A stretch of 64,000 nucleotides of DNA, from NCBI GenBank assembly GCA_963708675.1, contig CAVPTO010000004.1, forward strand, positions 124,001-188,000, given 5' to 3'. This document shows, in pieces, positions 44,718-56,892 of this stretch. The position numbers were made by a program, and so were the translations under genes. The first letter of the stretch is position 1. Each line of letters begins with the position of its first letter. Source of the stretch: DATAXP01 sp963708675. GTDB lineage: Bacteria > Planctomycetota > Planctomycetia > Pirellulales > PNKZ01. The notes under the pieces are model-generated. The model had not been told where the DNA came from. It did no database searches and saw only the letters and a program-made list of their open reading frames with translations.

Positions 44718-46808
44718 ATGGCTGAGAAGCTTCAACTCGTACTGGTGATGCACAACCACCAGCCTCCCGGAAACTCGGATGCGACGATCGCGGAATGCTA
44801 TCACCGCAGTTACGAGCCGGTCCTCTCGCTGCTCGCGCGGTTCCCCGAGGTGCGGGCCAGCCTGCACACGAGCGGCTGCCTTTACGATTGGCTCGAAGCG
44901 CATCGGCCCGAATACCTCGACAGGCTGATGCCGCTCGTGGCTTTGGGGCAGATCGACGTTCTTGGAGGTGCGTACTCCGATCCGATTTTGCCGGCGATTT
45001 CGCCCGAGGAGCGCGTCAGTCAAATCTCGCGTTACGGCGAGAAACTTTCCGATCGCTTCGGCTATCGGCCACGCGGAATGTGGATCGCCGAGCGTGTCTG
45101 GGAGCCTTGCCTTGCCGGCGATTTGGCCGCGGCAGGCATTGAGCACACCGTTCTCGACGACGTTCACTTTCGCGATGCCGGCCTCACCGACGACCAATTG
45201 CGCGGTTACTGGCTCACCGACGACAATGCTCCGCCGGTGGCACTGTTCGCCGGGAACGAGCGGCTGCGGTATATGATTCCCTTCGCCGAGCCGCACGAAG
45301 TGATCGCATATCTGCGTGACGTTTGGACGAAGCATCCTGGCGGCATCATCGTGTATGCCGACGACGGCGAGAAGTTTGGCGCGTGGCCAGGGATGTTCGA
45401 ACGCTGCTTTGAACTGCAATGGTTGCAGCGATTCTTCGAGGCGCTCACCGCCGAGCGCGGCTGGCTTCACGTGACGACGATGCGCGAGGTGGTCGATCGC
45501 GTGGCGCCGCTGGGCAAGGTCTATCTGCCCGATTCGAGCTATCGCGAGATGAACGCCTGGAGCGCGATCGACGCCAGTGGTCAGCGCGAGGCGATCGACG
45601 CACACCTGGCTGAGCGTGAAACGACCGACCTCGCGGTGCGTGGTACGTGGCGCAACTTTCGCGTGAAATATCCCGCTGCCGATGAGATGCATGCCCGCAT
45701 GCAGTTGGCGAGTCGGCGTCTGCGCGCGGCCGAACGTCAACTACGTGGCGACGACCGCCTCGCGGCCGCTCGTCGGCATTTGGATCTTGCACAGTGCGGA
45801 TGCGCGTATTGGCACGGCGTGTACGGAGGCGTCTATCTGCCGCACCTGCGTCAGGCAGTGTATCGAAATCTGATCGCGGCCGATGAAATCATCGATGCCG
45901 CGACGAGCAAAGACGTCGCATGGGTTGAAGCCACGATCGACGATTTCAATTCCGACGTCCATCGCGAAGTGCTTTTGGCCAACGATCGGCTGCGAGCGTT
46001 CTTCGACCCCGAACGCGGCGGGATGCTGTACGAATTGGATGTGCGTGAAGCGGGGGCCAACGTGCTTGCGACCTTCGCGCGTCGCCCCGAGCCGTATCAT
46101 CCGACGACCGATCGTCGAAGCCCGGTTGCACAATCGCAAGGCCCGTCGTCCGATCGCAGCGCGCCGATGGTGTACGACGCCTATCCGCGAAAGTCGCTGC
46201 TCGATCACTTTTTCGACACGCCGCCGTCGTTGGCAGCGCTAGTGGCTGGACGCGTCGCGCCCTGCCGCTTCGTCCAAGGTCGTTACCAGCGAAAACTGCG
46301 TCGAAATTCGCATCGCGTGGAGCTTGTCCTGACGAGAACCGGTTCCGTCGCCGGTTCACAGGTCACCGTCACGAAGACCATTGCGCTCGCCGCCGAGAGT
46401 TCCGAACTCGACATTCAATATGAGATCGAAGGATTGCCGTCCGGGAAGACGCATTTTGCCGTCGAGTTCAATGTCGCATCGCTCGGCAGTGAGGATCACC
46501 CCCCGACGATTTGCGATGAGCACGGTTGACCGATCGGCGACCTCTCGCAAGAGCTCGACCTCGGGTCGCGCGGCGAACTCATGATTGCCGATTCGCAACG
46601 CGGCATTCAGTGGTCGCTTCGGACGTCGCGCGATGCTCGTTATTGGACCTGGCCTATTCGCACGCTCAGCCGTTGTCCGCAAGGGCAGCAGTGGATTCAA
46701 CAATCCACGGTTGTTCTGCCGCACTGGACGGTAACTCCCGATGCGCGTGGGCGATGGGAGGTGAATCTCACCTTGAACATCGCAGCTCTGACGCCCGCAA
46801 GTTCGTAA
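44718..46808 (+). CDS. GH57 alpha-amylase/4-alpha-glucanotransferase with in-frame stop
   Basis: The ATG at 44718 follows CAGGA. GH57 regions are clear: HNHQPPGN, GGAYSDPIL, WIAERVWEP (nucleophile Glu) and VYADDGEKFGAWPG (acid/base Asp), followed by DUF1925/DUF1926-like domains. A TGA at 46527-46529 interrupts the frame after ICDEHG, yet the same frame continues PIGDLSQELDLGSRGELMIA to 46808, matching the expected end of the DUF1926 beta-sandwich. This is a point nonsense mutation or base error and leaves the catalytic barrel complete. The enzyme acts on alpha-1,4-glucans, probably cytoplasmic since no signal peptide is seen. Confidence 0.82.
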
Positions 46809-46870
46809 GCGCCCGGCAGGTAGAGCATGCGTAACGCTCAGCCGTGGCAAAACTTCAGCGACAAGCGTCC

Positions 46871-47740
46871 TCAGGTTGCCGCGGCGAACAGCGTCTCCCG
46901 CTGCGAACGCCCGCCGTTCGCTTGGCGATCGTGCACGAAGAACACCTGTCCATGCCAGCCGTAGCTGAACCAAGGCGATAGGCCGAAGCGCGAATCTTCA
47001 CCGAACACTTCGGTCACAGCGCGACGTTCGCCCATGTTGGGATTGGCTCGGCTGCAATTGAAGTCATCGCAAACGAGCACGGTTCCGTCTTGCAATAAGT
47101 TGCGCTCGACAAGTGCATCGAGAACCGTTCGCGACGAGGAATACAGATCGCAATCGAGGTGCACCAAGGCGACCGGCTTTTGCGGAAGGTTGCCGTCGAG
47201 CGTGTCTTCGAAGAAACCCTTGATTACTTTCAGACGGTCCGCCGGAAGGATTTTGGCCAGCCGTTGTCCGATGCGCACGTGAATCGTCGGATCAATACGC
47301 ATGGCCCCGCGACACCAGACGCCTTCGACAACTTCGTAGCAGTCGTCCACGCCTTCGACATCCGGCAATCCTTCGAAGGAATCGTACAACCATAGACGAT
47401 GTTCCTCACGCGACTCGCGCATGAAGCCCGCGAGCCACCGTGCCGTGTACCCGAGGAACGTTCCAAACTCGACGATGTCACCGGAGACGCGTGAACCTGC
47501 GAGGTACTCGAACGAGCGGCGAAACACTTCGCCGTAGACAACATCCGCACGATGACGGATGTACCCGGGAGGCGGCAAGGTCGTCGGGTCGAGCAGATTT
47601 CGCAGGACGAAGCTGGCGAGGCCCGAATCGCCTTCACGACGCTGCTTCATTCCCTTTTGCACGATGCCCGACGACAAAACGGGGTCGAGTACCATCCGCG
47701 TTACGATTCGACTCAGCAGCGACTCTCGTCGTGTATTCAT
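46871..47740 (-). CDS. TylF/MycF-family macrocin-O-methyltransferase-like protein
   Basis: The start follows AGGGAGGG. The 289-residue product has the class I methyltransferase region GDIVEFGTFLGYTARWLAGF, LYDSFEGLPDVEG, VALVHLDCDLYSSSRTVLDA and VLVCDDFNCSRANPNMGERR, all typical of TylF-type sugar O-methyltransferases with metal-binding Asp residues. In antibiotic producers these methylate deoxysugars; in environmental bacteria they usually act on surface glycans. No glycan cluster adjoins this gene, so the target is unknown. Confidence 0.85.
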   Translation of the reverse strand: MNTRRESLLSRIVTRMVLDPVLSSGIVQKGMKQRREGDSGLASFVLRNLLDPTTLPPPGYIRHRADVVYGEVFRRSFEYLAGSRVSGDIVEFGTFLGYTARWLAGFMRESREEHRLWLYDSFEGLPDVEGVDDCYEVVEGVWCRGAMRIDPTIHVRIGQRLAKILPADRLKVIKGFFEDTLDGNLPQKPVALVHLDCDLYSSSRTVLDALVERNLLQDGTVLVCDDFNCSRANPNMGERRAVTEVFGEDSRFGLSPWFSYGWHGQVFFVHDRQANGGRSQRETLFAAAT

Positions 47741-47825
47741 TTTTCCCTCCCTGGAAAAGTGATGCGTCGTGCGACTTACGATCCCGTTTGTGCGCGGACA
47801 GTCCCAGAGTCATACGCCGAGCAAA

Positions 47826-48966
47826 CTATTCACGTGATGCCGTTCGTTGGTCCGAAGCGGGTTGGACGCTAATCGACTGCTTGGCCGGCGTGACGGCGTT
47901 TGATGTCGAAACAGCGATCTGCGCTAAGGCTGCTTGTAATGCCTCTTCTTTGCCCTCTTTGGCCAGCATTGCGGATTCACGCAGCGCGATGGCCTCATTA
48001 CGTGAACGTAGAAGGATCAACTTCTCTTGTTCGGCAAGATTCCAACGCCAACTGACGACCGATAATCCGGCAAGAAGCACGCCCACCGTGGTAAGCACAA
48101 CCCGAGCGGCCACCGTATTGCGGCGATACCATCGCGAGAAACCATGGACCAGAGTCTCATTTCCGAGGGTGAGCGGTTCGTGGTGAAGGAAGCGTTGCAA
48201 GTCGGCGGCAAGCGCCTTCGCCGAATATCGCTGGCCTGGATTGTCGTTGAGCGAACGACGAATAATGATTTCCAGGTCTTCGGGAATGACGGTCGATGAC
48301 ATTCCGAGATGCGTGAGCACGGCCGTCGAATTGGCCATTTCGTGTAGTATGGTGCCTAACGCGTAAACGTCGCCTGCCGCGTTCGGCTCGCGCCTACGCG
48401 TCTCGGTGACGTCGCCGTCGACAGATTCCGTGCCGACCTCTCCGAAGCCACTGATCCACAGCTTGCCCGTGTTGTCGATGATGATCTTCGACGGCGTCAA
48501 TCGGCCGTGAATGAATCCGGATTCGTGCCGCATAGGCCAGTGCATCGGCGGCCTGGAGGCCCCAACGTGCGAGGGCAAACCACGCATTGCCATCTTCCTC
48601 GGTTCTTTCAACAGATTCACTCGCTGGCGAGTCATTCAGCAATGTTCGCAGATTGACGCCCGAGATCATGGGCATCACGTAATAGGGCGTGCCTTCGACC
48701 GTTCCGACGCCGTGGATCGGAACGATATGGGTGTGATGCAATCGTGTGGCCGACCGGACGAGGAACAACCATCGAGCTAAAGCTCGGCTATCCGCTCCCT
48801 GGCCGCAGGCCGACATCGATTGGTGAACTTTGATCGCAACGCTGCTGTCGAACGACGGCAACCGCGCCTCGTAGACGACGTTGTCGGAGCCACGAGCCAA
48901 TTCGCGCAACACGCGAAAGTCGCCAACGGTATCGCATTCGGGCGAAGTGTTCGAAGACTCAGTCAT
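47826..48966 (-). CDS. Membrane protein with degenerate serine/threonine kinase domain, frameshifted
   Basis: From the ATG at 48966 (MTESSNTSPECDTVGDFRVL) a kinase-like domain runs to about 48525, where one extra base shifts the frame. It continues HESGFIHGRLTPSKIIIDNT to 47826. The Gly-rich loop is ELARGSDNVVYEA, VAIKV retains the Lys, but HRDxxxxN is replaced by HGRLTPSK and DFG by GFG, so phosphotransfer residues are lost. A membrane segment follows (RVVLTTVGVLLAGLSVVSWR), then a coiled-coil-prone stretch. The planctomycete Pkn family has this membrane topology. This member is probably a pseudokinase scaffold. Confidence 0.75.
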
Positions 48967-49272
48967 GACCACCATGCAATGGGTTGATCGATCAACCACG
49001 CGAACCAACTCACAGGGTCGGCTCGGCTCAAGGGAGCGTGCGAGGCACCAGCTTGGCGTGCGGTGCCGGAGCGTGCGGGCGGTGGAATTGTAGTAGGCGG
49101 GCGGGTTTCAACGTAGACGAGTATGGACTGTCAGTCCCATTCGTGCAAGCAGTTCGAAGTCGGACCTAAGCCATTAGTTCGCTCGAAGTTGCGATTTTCA
49201 TGCGCCTTATTCGCAAGGCAAGTTAGCATGAATGGTAGGAATTCGATGCACTCCGAGACGTGAGAAATACGC

Positions 49273-50022
49273 ATGAACGGGCCCTGGAGCAAGATGTGGT
49301 TGGCACTCTCGGTGGCCTTGATTTCCGGCCAAGCGACGTCGGCGCAGACAACGCAGGTCGATATCGCCAAAGAAATCCAAAGGCTCGGCGGCAAGTTTGC
49401 CGCGAACATGCGGGCTCCCGGTCAGCCGATTCTACGGATCGTTCTGAAAAACACGCAGGCGAATGACCAGACGCTGGCAATGCTGAAGGATCTGAAGCAG
49501 TTGCAGCAACTCGATCTCGAAAAGACCCGCATCACCGATGCCGGCATGAAAAACCTCGCGGGCCTGACACAGCTGAATCAATTGTCGCTGCGACAAACGC
49601 AGGTCGGCGATGCGGGGCTCGCGCACCTCAAGGAGTGCACGAAAATGCTGCACCTTGATCTGACGGGAACGAAGACGACCGATATGGGCATGCCGCACCT
49701 CAAAGGCATGAAGAAGCTAAGCACGCTGTCTCTTGGCGGAACGCAGATCACCGACGTCGGAGCCGCCCTGACGGGGCTGCTGGTTATCGAGAAGCTGGAC
49801 GTCGGATCGACCCGCATCACCGACCGCGGTGTGAAAAAAATCGCCAAGCTAGCCGATCTGAAGAGCTTGGACCTCGACCACACCGACGTGACGGACGCCT
49901 CGGTGGATGAGCTGATTCCAGTCAGCACGCTTCAGCGCGTGCGGCTCGACGGCACCAAGATCACAGAAGCCGGCATCGCTAAACTGAAAGCCGGCCTACC
50001 GAAGGTCGAAGTGATTAAGTAG
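49273..50022 (+). CDS. Secreted leucine-rich-repeat protein
   Basis: The 249-residue product has a signal peptide (MWLALSVALISGQATSAQ) and about seven LRR units of roughly 24 residues of the form LxxLxLxxTxITDAGMxxL (QLDLEKTRITDAGMKNLAGL, QLSLRQTQVGDAGLAHLKEC, KLDVGSTRITDRGVKKIAKL). This cysteine-free, ribonuclease-inhibitor-like repeat type is widespread in planctomycetes. It should mediate protein binding outside the cytoplasm; the ligand is unknown. The gene converges on clpB with 20 bp between stops. Confidence 0.85.
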   Translation: MNGPWSKMWLALSVALISGQATSAQTTQVDIAKEIQRLGGKFAANMRAPGQPILRIVLKNTQANDQTLAMLKDLKQLQQLDLEKTRITDAGMKNLAGLTQLNQLSLRQTQVGDAGLAHLKECTKMLHLDLTGTKTTDMGMPHLKGMKKLSTLSLGGTQITDVGAALTGLLVIEKLDVGSTRITDRGVKKIAKLADLKSLDLDHTDVTDASVDELIPVSTLQRVRLDGTKITEAGIAKLKAGLPKVEVIK

Positions 50023-50042
50023 TTCTCGAAGCGAAAACTCGA

Positions 50043-52700
<2,658 letters not shown>

Positions 52701-52711
52701 TTGTCATTTGT

Positions 52712-52783
52712 TCAGTTGACATTTGTCAGTAGTCAGTTGCAGGCTGTTCCAGCAACTGACAACTGACCACTTACAACTGACAG
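52712..52783. repeat. AACTGACA-type reiterated sequence between dnaK and clpB
   Basis: Units CAGTTGACA, GTCAGTTGC, CAACTGACAACTGACCA and CAACTGACAG alternate in both orientations and form a hairpin GTCAGTTGC/GCAACTGAC. It may weaken read-through from dnaK into clpB. Confidence 0.55.
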
Positions 52784-52785
52784 TT

Positions 52786-54702
52786 TTACTCCTTAACTTC
52801 GAACTCGGCGTCGATGGCCTCGTCTTCGCCGCCGCCCGACTTCTTAGCTCCGGCCGCAGCGGTGTCGCCGGTGGGCGGAGCCTCGCTGCCGCGGTTGGCG
52901 CTGGCGTACATCACCTTTTGCAAGGCTGCCGACGCTTGCTCCAACTCGCCAATCGCCGACTTGATCTTCTGCACGTCGTCGCCTTTGGCGGCTTCGCGCG
53001 TTTTGGCGATCGCGCCCTCGAGCGGCTGCTTGTCGGCAGGCGTGAGCTTGCTCTCGTTCTCCTTCATCAGCTTCTCGAGTTGGAAGCACATCGAGTCGGC
53101 CTGGTTGCGGGCCTCGGCCAGCTCGCGCTTCTTCTTGTCCTCGGCCGCATGACTCTCGGCGTCCTTACGCATCCGTTCGATTTCGGCTTCGTTGAGGCCG
53201 CTCGATTGCTCGATGCGAACCTTCTGTTCCTTGCCGCTGCCGAGATCCTTCGCAGTCACGTTCAAGATGCCGTTGGCGTCGATGTCCAACTTCACCTCGA
53301 TTTGCGGCACGCCGCGCGGAGCCGGAGCGATGCCTTCGAGATTGAACTGCCCGAGCAGACGGTTGTCTGCAGCCATCTCGCGATCGCCTTGGAAGACGCG
53401 CACGGTGACGGCCGACTGATTATCGTCGGCGGTGCTGAAGACCTGCTTCCGCTCGGCGGGAATCGTGGTATTGCGTTCGACGAGCTTCGTCATGATTCCG
53501 CCCAACGTCTCGATGCCCAGCGACAGCGGCGTGACGTCCAACAACAGAACGTCCGACACTTCGCCGGCGAGCACGCCACCCTGAATCGCGGCGCCGATGG
53601 CGACCACTTCGTCGGGGTTCACGCCCTTGTGCGGATCTTTGCCGAAGATCTTCTTCACCAACTCCTGCACCTTCGGAATGCGCGTCGAGCCGCCGACGAG
53701 CACCACCTCGTCGATATCCGATGGCTGCATCTTCGCGTCCTTGAGCGCCTGCATGACCGGCCCACGGCAACGTTCGATCAGGTGGTCTTCCAACTGCTCG
53801 AACTTCGCGCGGGTGATGTTCACCTGCAAGTGCTTCGGGCCACTGGCGTCGGCGGTGATGAACGGCAGATTGATGTCCGTGCTTTGGCTGCTGCTGAGCT
53901 CCTTCTTCGCCTTTTCGCAAGCCTCTTGAAGGCGCTGGAGCGCCATCGTGTCCTTGCGGAGGTCGATGCCTTGATCCTTCTTGAACTCGTCGGCCACGTA
54001 GTTGATGAGCACCTGGTCGAAGTCATCGCCACCAAGATGCGTGTCGCCGTTGGTGCTCTTCACTTGGAACAGCCCCTGATCGACCACGAGCACCGACACG
54101 TCGAACGTGCCGCCACCGAGATCGAACACGACGATCTTTTCCGATTCCTTCTTGTCGAGGCCGTACGCCAGCGCGGCCGCGGTCGGCTCGTTGATGATGC
54201 GCGCGACTTCGAGACCCGCGATCTGGCCGGCGTCTTTCGTGGCCTGACGTTGCGCGTCGTTGAAGTACGCGGGGACCGTGATGACGGCCTTATTCACCTT
54301 GTGACCGAGATACGACTCGGCCGATTCCTTGAGCTTGCGCAGAATCAGCGCCGAGATCTCGGGGGGCGTGTATTCCTTGTCGCCGATGCGGACCTTCACG
54401 TACTCGTCGGCGCCGCCGACGACCTGGTACGGAACGATCTTCTCTTCGCTGGCGACTTCGCTATGCCGACGTCCCATGAAGCGCTTGATCGAGTAGATCG
54501 TGCGCGTGGGATTCGTGACGGCCTGCCGCCGCGCGGGCTCACCGACGAGCACTTCGCCGCGTTCGGTGAATGCCACGACGCTCGGCGTCAGCCGATTGCC
54601 TTCTGGATTAGGGATGACCTTCGGGTCGCCCCCTTCCATGACCGCCACGACCGAATTGGTCGTGCCCAGGTCGATGCCGATGATCTTTTCGCCTTTTGCC
54701 AT
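52786..54702 (-). CDS. dnaK: Chaperone DnaK (Hsp70)
   Basis: The 638-residue protein begins MAKGEKIIGIDLGTTNSVVA and has all Hsp70 signatures: VFDLGGGTFDVSVLVVDQGL, VLVGGSTRIPKVQELVKKIF, the linker VLLLDVTPLSLG, the substrate domain and a C-terminal lid ending DEAIDAEFEVKE. AAGGAG precedes the ATG. It is an ATP-driven folding chaperone working with DnaJ and GrpE (not in the window) and ClpB, which follows on the same strand. I see no CIRCE inverted repeat upstream, so the heat-shock control is not evident from sequence. Confidence 0.98.
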   Translation of the reverse strand: MAKGEKIIGIDLGTTNSVVAVMEGGDPKVIPNPEGNRLTPSVVAFTERGEVLVGEPARRQAVTNPTRTIYSIKRFMGRRHSEVASEEKIVPYQVVGGADEYVKVRIGDKEYTPPEISALILRKLKESAESYLGHKVNKAVITVPAYFNDAQRQATKDAGQIAGLEVARIINEPTAAALAYGLDKKESEKIVVFDLGGGTFDVSVLVVDQGLFQVKSTNGDTHLGGDDFDQVLINYVADEFKKDQGIDLRKDTMALQRLQEACEKAKKELSSSQSTDINLPFITADASGPKHLQVNITRAKFEQLEDHLIERCRGPVMQALKDAKMQPSDIDEVVLVGGSTRIPKVQELVKKIFGKDPHKGVNPDEVVAIGAAIQGGVLAGEVSDVLLLDVTPLSLGIETLGGIMTKLVERNTTIPAERKQVFSTADDNQSAVTVRVFQGDREMAADNRLLGQFNLEGIAPAPRGVPQIEVKLDIDANGILNVTAKDLGSGKEQKVRIEQSSGLNEAEIERMRKDAESHAAEDKKKRELAEARNQADSMCFQLEKLMKENESKLTPADKQPLEGAIAKTREAAKGDDVQKIKSAIGELEQASAALQKVMYASANRGSEAPPTGDTAAAGAKKSGGGEDEAIDAEFEVKE

Positions 54703-55116
54703 GTGTGAAACTCCTTCGCCTCAGCGTCTCTGCTGCGGAAAGTAACGATGAGCCTATTGATTGATTGGATTTTAGAGGGGAAGGCCGCCATGCCGTCAAA
54801 TCGTGTGCGCATGTGGCCGCGGCAGAGAAAAGCAAAGGTCATGCCGAGAGCTTGCGACCAACGTCGATGGCGACGTAACATCAATCCAAGCAATCAGTAA
54901 CGGCTTCATCGCGGTTTAGCGAATCCGCAAAGTCGGCCCAGCCTTCGACTTTGGGTGTCAAACTGGCAGGGGTGTCGCGAGCTGTAACGGTTGGCGCGTG
55001 TCAAAGCGGCAGCTATTCGGCGCTTGCTTGACACCATTTCCGACGCAAACTACACAAGGTACGCCGGTCCGTGCCCATTCGTAGATGCTTGCCGCTTCGC
55101 ATGTTAGGGCCTCGAC
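54703..55116. other. Divergent promoter region of dnaK and pheA, no gene seen
   Basis: The 414 bp contain no credible reading frame. Near 54750-54775 an AT-rich patch (TTGATTGATTGGATTTTAGA) could be the dnaK promoter. No CIRCE-type TTAGCACTC/GAGTGCTAA pair is present. Confidence 0.55.
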
Positions 55117-56214
55117 ATGGCCAAAGAGCCAGCAAAGAAAGCATCCACCACGCCTGCGGGCCTTCGTAGCGAGATCGAACGAGCAGACCGCGAGCTGATC
55201 AAGCTGCTCAACGCGCGAACCGCGGCGGCCGTCAAGCTGGCCGAGGTCGTTGGCACCGCGGCGATCGAACCCGCTGCGGGCGAGATGCAGTCGGTGCTCG
55301 AATGGGCGGTCGAGCACAACAAGGGGCCGCTTTCCAGCGATGCGGTCCGCAACGTCTATCGCGAACTGCTCAGCGGCGCCCGAGCCCTCGAACGCCACGA
55401 ACGCGTCGCGTTCCTCGGCCCCGAGTACAGTTACAGCCACCTCGCCGCCCTCGAACGCTTCGGCGCGAGCGTCACGCAGGTTCCGCTCGGCACGATCGCC
55501 GCCGTGTTCGAAGAAGTCACGCGCGGCCAGGTCGAGTTCGGCGTCGTCCCGATCGAGAACTCCACCGATGGCCGCATCGCCGACACGCTCGACATGTTCA
55601 CGCGTCTGCGGGTTCGCATCTGCGGCGAGGTGCAGCTCCGCATCCGTCACACGTTGCTCGGCCGTTGCCCGCGGGCCGATATCGTCGAGGTTTACAGCAA
55701 GCCGCAGGCCCTCAGTCAGTGCCGCAACTGGCTGGCGAAGCATCTGCCCGGCGTCCGCATGGTCGAAGTCACGAGCACCTCGATCGCCGCCGAACTGGCC
55801 CACGATAAACCCGGCGCTGCCGCGATCGCCAGTCGTCAGGCCGGCGCTCATTACGGGCTCGACGTGCTCGCCGAGTCGATCGAAGACAACCAAACCAACG
55901 TCACCCGCTTTGCCGTCATCGGCCACGAGTCCGCGCCGCGCTCGGGCCGCGACCAGATGGCCCTCATGTTCGAGATCGCGCACAAACCCGGCGGGCTGGC
56001 CGACGCGCTGGGCATCTTCAAACGCAACAAGCTGAACCTCACGTGGATCGAGTCGTTCCCCATCGCGAGGCCCGAAGGCGGATACATGTTTTTCGTCGAG
56101 CTCGAAGGTCACGAAACCGACGCCCGCGTGCTCAAAGCCCTCGCCGCGCTCGAACGCCGAGCCGTCCGACTCGAAATCCTGGGCTCGTTCCCACGAAGTC
56201 GCCCGCTGGATTGA
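55117..56214 (+). CDS. pheA: Bifunctional chorismate mutase/prephenate dehydratase (P-protein)
   Basis: The 365-residue protein has an AroQ-type chorismate mutase domain (about 15-95, LRSEIERADRELIKLLNART), a prephenate dehydratase domain (about 97-275, VAFLGPEYSYSHLAALERFG, VPIENSTDGRIADTLD and the catalytic TRF in QTNVTRFAVIG) and a C-terminal ACT domain (MALMFEIAHKPGGLADALGI). The ACT motif usually reading ESRP is ESFP here, which may alter phenylalanine feedback. It converts chorismate to phenylpyruvate. A 737-codon open frame on the opposite strand is an artefact. Confidence 0.95.
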   Translation: MAKEPAKKASTTPAGLRSEIERADRELIKLLNARTAAAVKLAEVVGTAAIEPAAGEMQSVLEWAVEHNKGPLSSDAVRNVYRELLSGARALERHERVAFLGPEYSYSHLAALERFGASVTQVPLGTIAAVFEEVTRGQVEFGVVPIENSTDGRIADTLDMFTRLRVRICGEVQLRIRHTLLGRCPRADIVEVYSKPQALSQCRNWLAKHLPGVRMVEVTSTSIAAELAHDKPGAAAIASRQAGAHYGLDVLAESIEDNQTNVTRFAVIGHESAPRSGRDQMALMFEIAHKPGGLADALGIFKRNKLNLTWIESFPIARPEGGYMFFVELEGHETDARVLKALAALERRAVRLEILGSFPRSRPLD

Positions 56215-56352
56215 CCCGCTTAGTACTTGCATTCGCCTCGAATTTGGCGTGCAATATGCGGTGTCTGGGCTGACGGCGGTGTTCGCGGGGAAGTTTTCCA
56301 AGCACTTCCAAATTGAAACATGCCGAATCGAACCATTATCCGAAGGTGAACC

Positions 56353-56892
56353 ATGCGCCTGAGCCTCATCGCGGTCGTTTTTTGCTCGCTTGCGTCGAAT
56401 CTCTCGGCGATTTACGCCCAGCCGTCGCAACGACCGAGCCAGAACGACTCGCCGGCCGGCAACCTCACCGAAGGCGCCCCGCGTGCCGCCGACTTGCCCG
56501 GCACCAGCCAGATGATCCGCATCGAGAACGCCAGCGATTGGCCGTACAACTTTCAACTCGGTCGCACGACGGGCCCGCTGTGGACCGAGACGATCACGCT
56601 CGCGCCGCACACGTGGCGAATTTTTCCCGCCACGCCAGGCGAAACCAACCCCACGGTGCCGAACCCCGCTCCGATCACGCAGCCTGGGCGTGTGTCGATT
56701 CGCTTCCCCATGGCCGGTGGTTACATCAGCTACCGATTGCTGTCCGGCAAAACGTACACCTACGGCGTGAACAAAAACGGCTTCGGCGACCTGAACGAGA
56801 ACATCCCGAACTCGCCGCCGCCGCTCACGCGCCAAGGCACCGAAGACCAACGCATCGCGCTGCTGCGGTCGAATCATTGCTTTGAGAAGTAA
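56353..56892 (+). CDS. Secreted protein of unknown function
   Basis: The 179-residue product has a signal peptide (MRLSLIAVVFCSLASNLSAI, cleavage after YAQ). The mature part is beta-rich (TSQMIRIENASDWPYNFQLG, TITLAPHTWRIFPATPGETN, GYISYRLLSGKTYTYGVNKN) and ends KSNH-like in LLRSNHCFEK. I do not recognise the family. GAAGGTGAACC precedes the ATG. No neighbour suggests a function. Confidence 0.6.
   Translation: MRLSLIAVVFCSLASNLSAIYAQPSQRPSQNDSPAGNLTEGAPRAADLPGTSQMIRIENASDWPYNFQLGRTTGPLWTETITLAPHTWRIFPATPGETNPTVPNPAPITQPGRVSIRFPMAGGYISYRLLSGKTYTYGVNKNGFGDLNENIPNSPPPLTRQGTEDQRIALLRSNHCFEK

Noticed and set aside
52723..54708. A 661-codon plus-strand frame opposite dnaK.
   Set aside because: Antisense artefact of a highly conserved dnaK; the old claim of a coding antisense dnaK frame is not supported here by any independent signal.
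54703..55116. CIRCE operator for HrcA upstream of dnaK.
   Set aside because: No TTAGCACTC/GAGTGCTAA inverted pair is present.
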